In this document: positions 13,938-15,295 of the stretch, in pieces | Layout of the letters: every line of letters begins with the position of its first letter | How positions within the stretch are numbered: the stretch's first letter is position 1 | Source of the DNA: UBA6136 sp041158345 | Lineage (GTDB): Bacteria > Pseudomonadota > Gammaproteobacteria > Methylococcales > Methylococcaceae | Direction of reading: 5' to 3' | DNA length: 15,295 nucleotides | Assembly: GCA_041158345.1 (NCBI GenBank) | Contig: JBEBBO010000149.1 | Location: 1-15,295 of the forward strand | Translations under genes and position numbers: made by a program | Notes under the pieces: model-generated | Told to the model about the DNA's origin: nothing | Databases searched by the model: none | What the model saw: only the letters and a program-made list of their open reading frames with translations

Positions 13938-13989
13938 TGATGCCGCCATCAGCCACTGCCCGGTGTCGGGGAGTGCACTACTGCTGCTC

Positions 13990-14005
13990 TGGCCCCTTTA
14001 TTGCT
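13990..14005 (+). promoter_or_regulatory. Sigma54 (-24/-12) promoter for ntrBC
   Basis: TGGCCCCTTTATTGCT contains GG and GC separated by exactly 10 bases, and fits the consensus TGGCACG-N4-TTGCW well. With C14004 as -12, transcription would begin near 14015-14017, at the ntrB ATG. The NtrC site upstream supports it as a real, NtrC-activated promoter. Confidence 0.75.
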
Positions 14006-14016
14006 TCAGAGTCGAC

Positions 14017-15099
14017 ATGAGCGATAACCTCCCGATCAATCAAAATCCCAGGATACTGGATCATCTGACCGATGCTGTGCTGGTATTCGATACCAGCAAT
14101 CGGCTGATTTACATCAATTCAGCCGGCGAAATGCTTTTTGCGGTGAGTGCCCGTCAGGTTCAGGGGATGCGTGCCCGCTCCATTTTTGGCTTGAGCGATC
14201 GTGCCATCGAGGCGGATTTCAAGCGCGCGGTGCTTCGCGGGGAAACGCTGACCAAGCGGAACCTCACCCTGGGGACGCCTTCTCAGCCGGTGACCGTCAA
14301 TCTCACGGTCGTTCCGATGCAGGAGAACGGACAAGTTGATCAGGTTTTGGTGCAAATCGAGCAACTGGACCGGCATCTTCGCATTTCCATGGAAGAGCAG
14401 ATCCTTGCCCAGCAGAATGCGGGTCGGATGTTGCTTCGGGGGCTGGCCCATGAGATCAAGAATCCACTGGGTGGGATTCGTGGCGCGGCGCAGTTGCTTG
14501 AAAGGGAACTCCCGGGCGCGGATCTTCGGGAATACACCCGCATCATCATGGATGAATCAGACCGGCTGCAGTCTCTGGTTGACCGCATGCTGGGGCCCAA
14601 CAAGCCGCTCACCATGGAGTCGATCAACATCCACAAGATCCTCGAGCGCGTCCGGCAACTGGTTCAGGTCGAGGCGCCGGCGGGCGTCATCATTGATCGC
14701 GATTACGACCCCAGCATTCCCTCGGTCATGGGGGATGGCGATCTCTTGATTCAGGCCATCCTGAACATTGTGCGCAATGCGGCCCAGGCGGTGGGTGTTC
14801 GGGGCCGGATCCAGATCAAAACCCGGATTGATCGTCAGGTCACCATCGGCCATCGCCGCAATCGCATGGCCGTCAAAATTGAGATTCATGACGATGGCCC
14901 CGGGATCCCCCCGGGGCTCATGGGACAAATTTTTTACCCCATGGTGACGGGACGGGCCGAAGGGACCGGCCTTGGGCTTTCGATTGCCCAGTCTCTGATC
15001 AACCAGCATGGCGGCCTGATTGAGTGTACGAGCGAACCGGGCCATACCGTTTTTTCCATTTATTTGCCGTTGGAGCTTGCCCATGAACAAGGTGGATGA
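14017..15099 (+). CDS. glnL: Nitrogen regulation sensor histidine kinase NtrB (GlnL)
   Basis: A 360-residue cytoplasmic histidine kinase/phosphatase that, controlled by PII protein, sets the phosphorylation of NtrC. There is no membrane segment. A PAS domain covers about 10-120 (LTDAVLVFDTSNRLIYINSA). The H-box LAHEIKNPLGGIRGAAQLL has the phospho-accepting His145. The ATPase domain shows the N-box NIVRNAAQAV (250-259), G1 DDGPGIP (292-298), the IFYPMVTGRAEGTGLGLSIA F/G2 region (305-324) and HGGLI. The frame is open 28 codons upstream to a GTG at 13933, but that stretch contains the NtrC and sigma54 sites and does not resemble NtrB, so the ATG at 14017 is chosen. SD is weak. Its end overlaps ntrC by 17 bp. 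glnA is not upstream here. Confidence 0.95.
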   Translation: MSDNLPINQNPRILDHLTDAVLVFDTSNRLIYINSAGEMLFAVSARQVQGMRARSIFGLSDRAIEADFKRAVLRGETLTKRNLTLGTPSQPVTVNLTVVPMQENGQVDQVLVQIEQLDRHLRISMEEQILAQQNAGRMLLRGLAHEIKNPLGGIRGAAQLLERELPGADLREYTRIIMDESDRLQSLVDRMLGPNKPLTMESINIHKILERVRQLVQVEAPAGVIIDRDYDPSIPSVMGDGDLLIQAILNIVRNAAQAVGVRGRIQIKTRIDRQVTIGHRRNRMAVKIEIHDDGPGIPPGLMGQIFYPMVTGRAEGTGLGLSIAQSLINQHGGLIECTSEPGHTVFSIYLPLELAHEQGG

Positions 15100-15295
15100 G
15101 GTCTGGATCGTCGATGATGATCGGTCGATCCGCTGGGTCCTCGAGAAGGCCCTTGAGAAGGCGGGCATCAAGAGCCGGAGCTTTTCCAATGCCGATCTGA
15201 TCCTCGAAGAACTGAATGCAGAAATTCCGGATGCCATCATTACGGATATCCGAATGCCGGGTCTCGATGGACTGACGCTGCTCAAACGGATCCAG
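15083..15295 (+). CDS. glnG: Nitrogen response regulator NtrC (GlnG), N-terminal receiver, cut by window end
   Basis: Only the first 71 codons are present. They encode the start of a CheY-like receiver: VWIVDDDRSIRWVLEKALEKAG (7-28) with the acidic pocket Asp11-Asp13, and IITDIRMPGLDGL (52-64) with the phosphorylated Asp55. IRWVLEKAL is typical of NtrC. The ATG has TTGGAG seven bases upstream, inside the end of ntrB; the 17-bp overlap indicates coupled translation. The AAA+ sigma54-activating domain and the Fis-type DNA-binding domain would lie outside the window. The NtrC-type sites upstream of ntrB suggest that this protein controls its own operon. Confidence 0.95.
   Translation, partial: MNKVDEVWIVDDDRSIRWVLEKALEKAGIKSRSFSNADLILEELNAEIPDAIITDIRMPGLDGLTLLKRIQ

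Noticed and set aside
13933..14016. Extended N terminus of NtrB from the GTG at 13933
   Set aside because: The stretch carries the NtrC and sigma54 sites and its translation is unlike NtrB N termini.
14557..15285. Minus-strand open frame of 242 codons opposite ntrB and ntrC
   Set aside because: Shadow of the ntrBC coding strand; no family features.
1..15295. CRISPR arrays, tRNA or rRNA genes, insertion sequences
   Set aside because: No direct-repeat array with regular spacers, no tRNA-like cloverleaf noted in the gaps, and no transposase or terminal inverted repeats were seen on reading by eye.

Overview
This window is a gene-dense stretch (GC clearly above 50%) of a gammaproteobacterial chromosome. 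That placement rests on the conserved order lptM-lysA-dapF-DUF484-xerC, a fused RlmKL, an exbB-exbD-trm112-kdsB cluster, a 181-residue oligoribonuclease, RsgA, and an adjacent ntrB-ntrC pair. The proteins look most like those of Pseudomonas and Chromatiales-type relatives. I cannot assign a genus from sequence alone.

Layout. 1-1264 (+): the C-terminal part of rlmKL, then acylphosphatase. 1261-3340 (-): an envelope cluster transcribed exbB > exbD > trm112 > kdsB; the lipid A kinase gene lpxK, often found between exbD and trm112, is absent. 3408-7450 (+): a sigma70-like promoter followed by lptM, lysA, dapF, a DUF484 gene and xerC in a tight, partly overlapping operon. 7490-8555 (+): a DUF2333 membrane protein gene, closed by a perfect bidirectional terminator shared with rsgA. 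8606-10775 (-): an M48 metallopeptidase gene, then rsgA. 10819-11417 (+): orn with a hairpin in its leader. 11439-11627 (-): a small zinc-ribbon protein with a C-terminal membrane helix.

11888-13877 (+) is the most unusual part: a compact three-gene RiPP (ribosomally made, post-translationally modified peptide) operon. It encodes a secreted Cys/Met-rich precursor of the HvfA/bufferin kind, a DUF692 multinuclear non-heme iron-dependent oxidase (MNIO, HvfB-type) and a DUF2063 partner (HvfC-type). The precursor carries a signal peptide, a leader-like segment, a short degenerate pentapeptide array in which Cys gives way to Met at five-residue spacing, and an Ala/Pro-rich tail. The expected product is an exported, modified, metal-binding (probably copper) peptide. 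The operon has a symmetric operator-like dyad upstream and a small hairpin downstream.

13921-15295 (+): ntrB and the start of ntrC. Upstream of ntrB is a consensus NtrC-binding dyad, a weaker second site 30 bp further on, and a -24/-12 sigma54 promoter with the canonical GG-N10-GC spacing. This promoter sits so close to the ntrB start codon that the transcript may be leaderless. No glnA is next to ntrB here.
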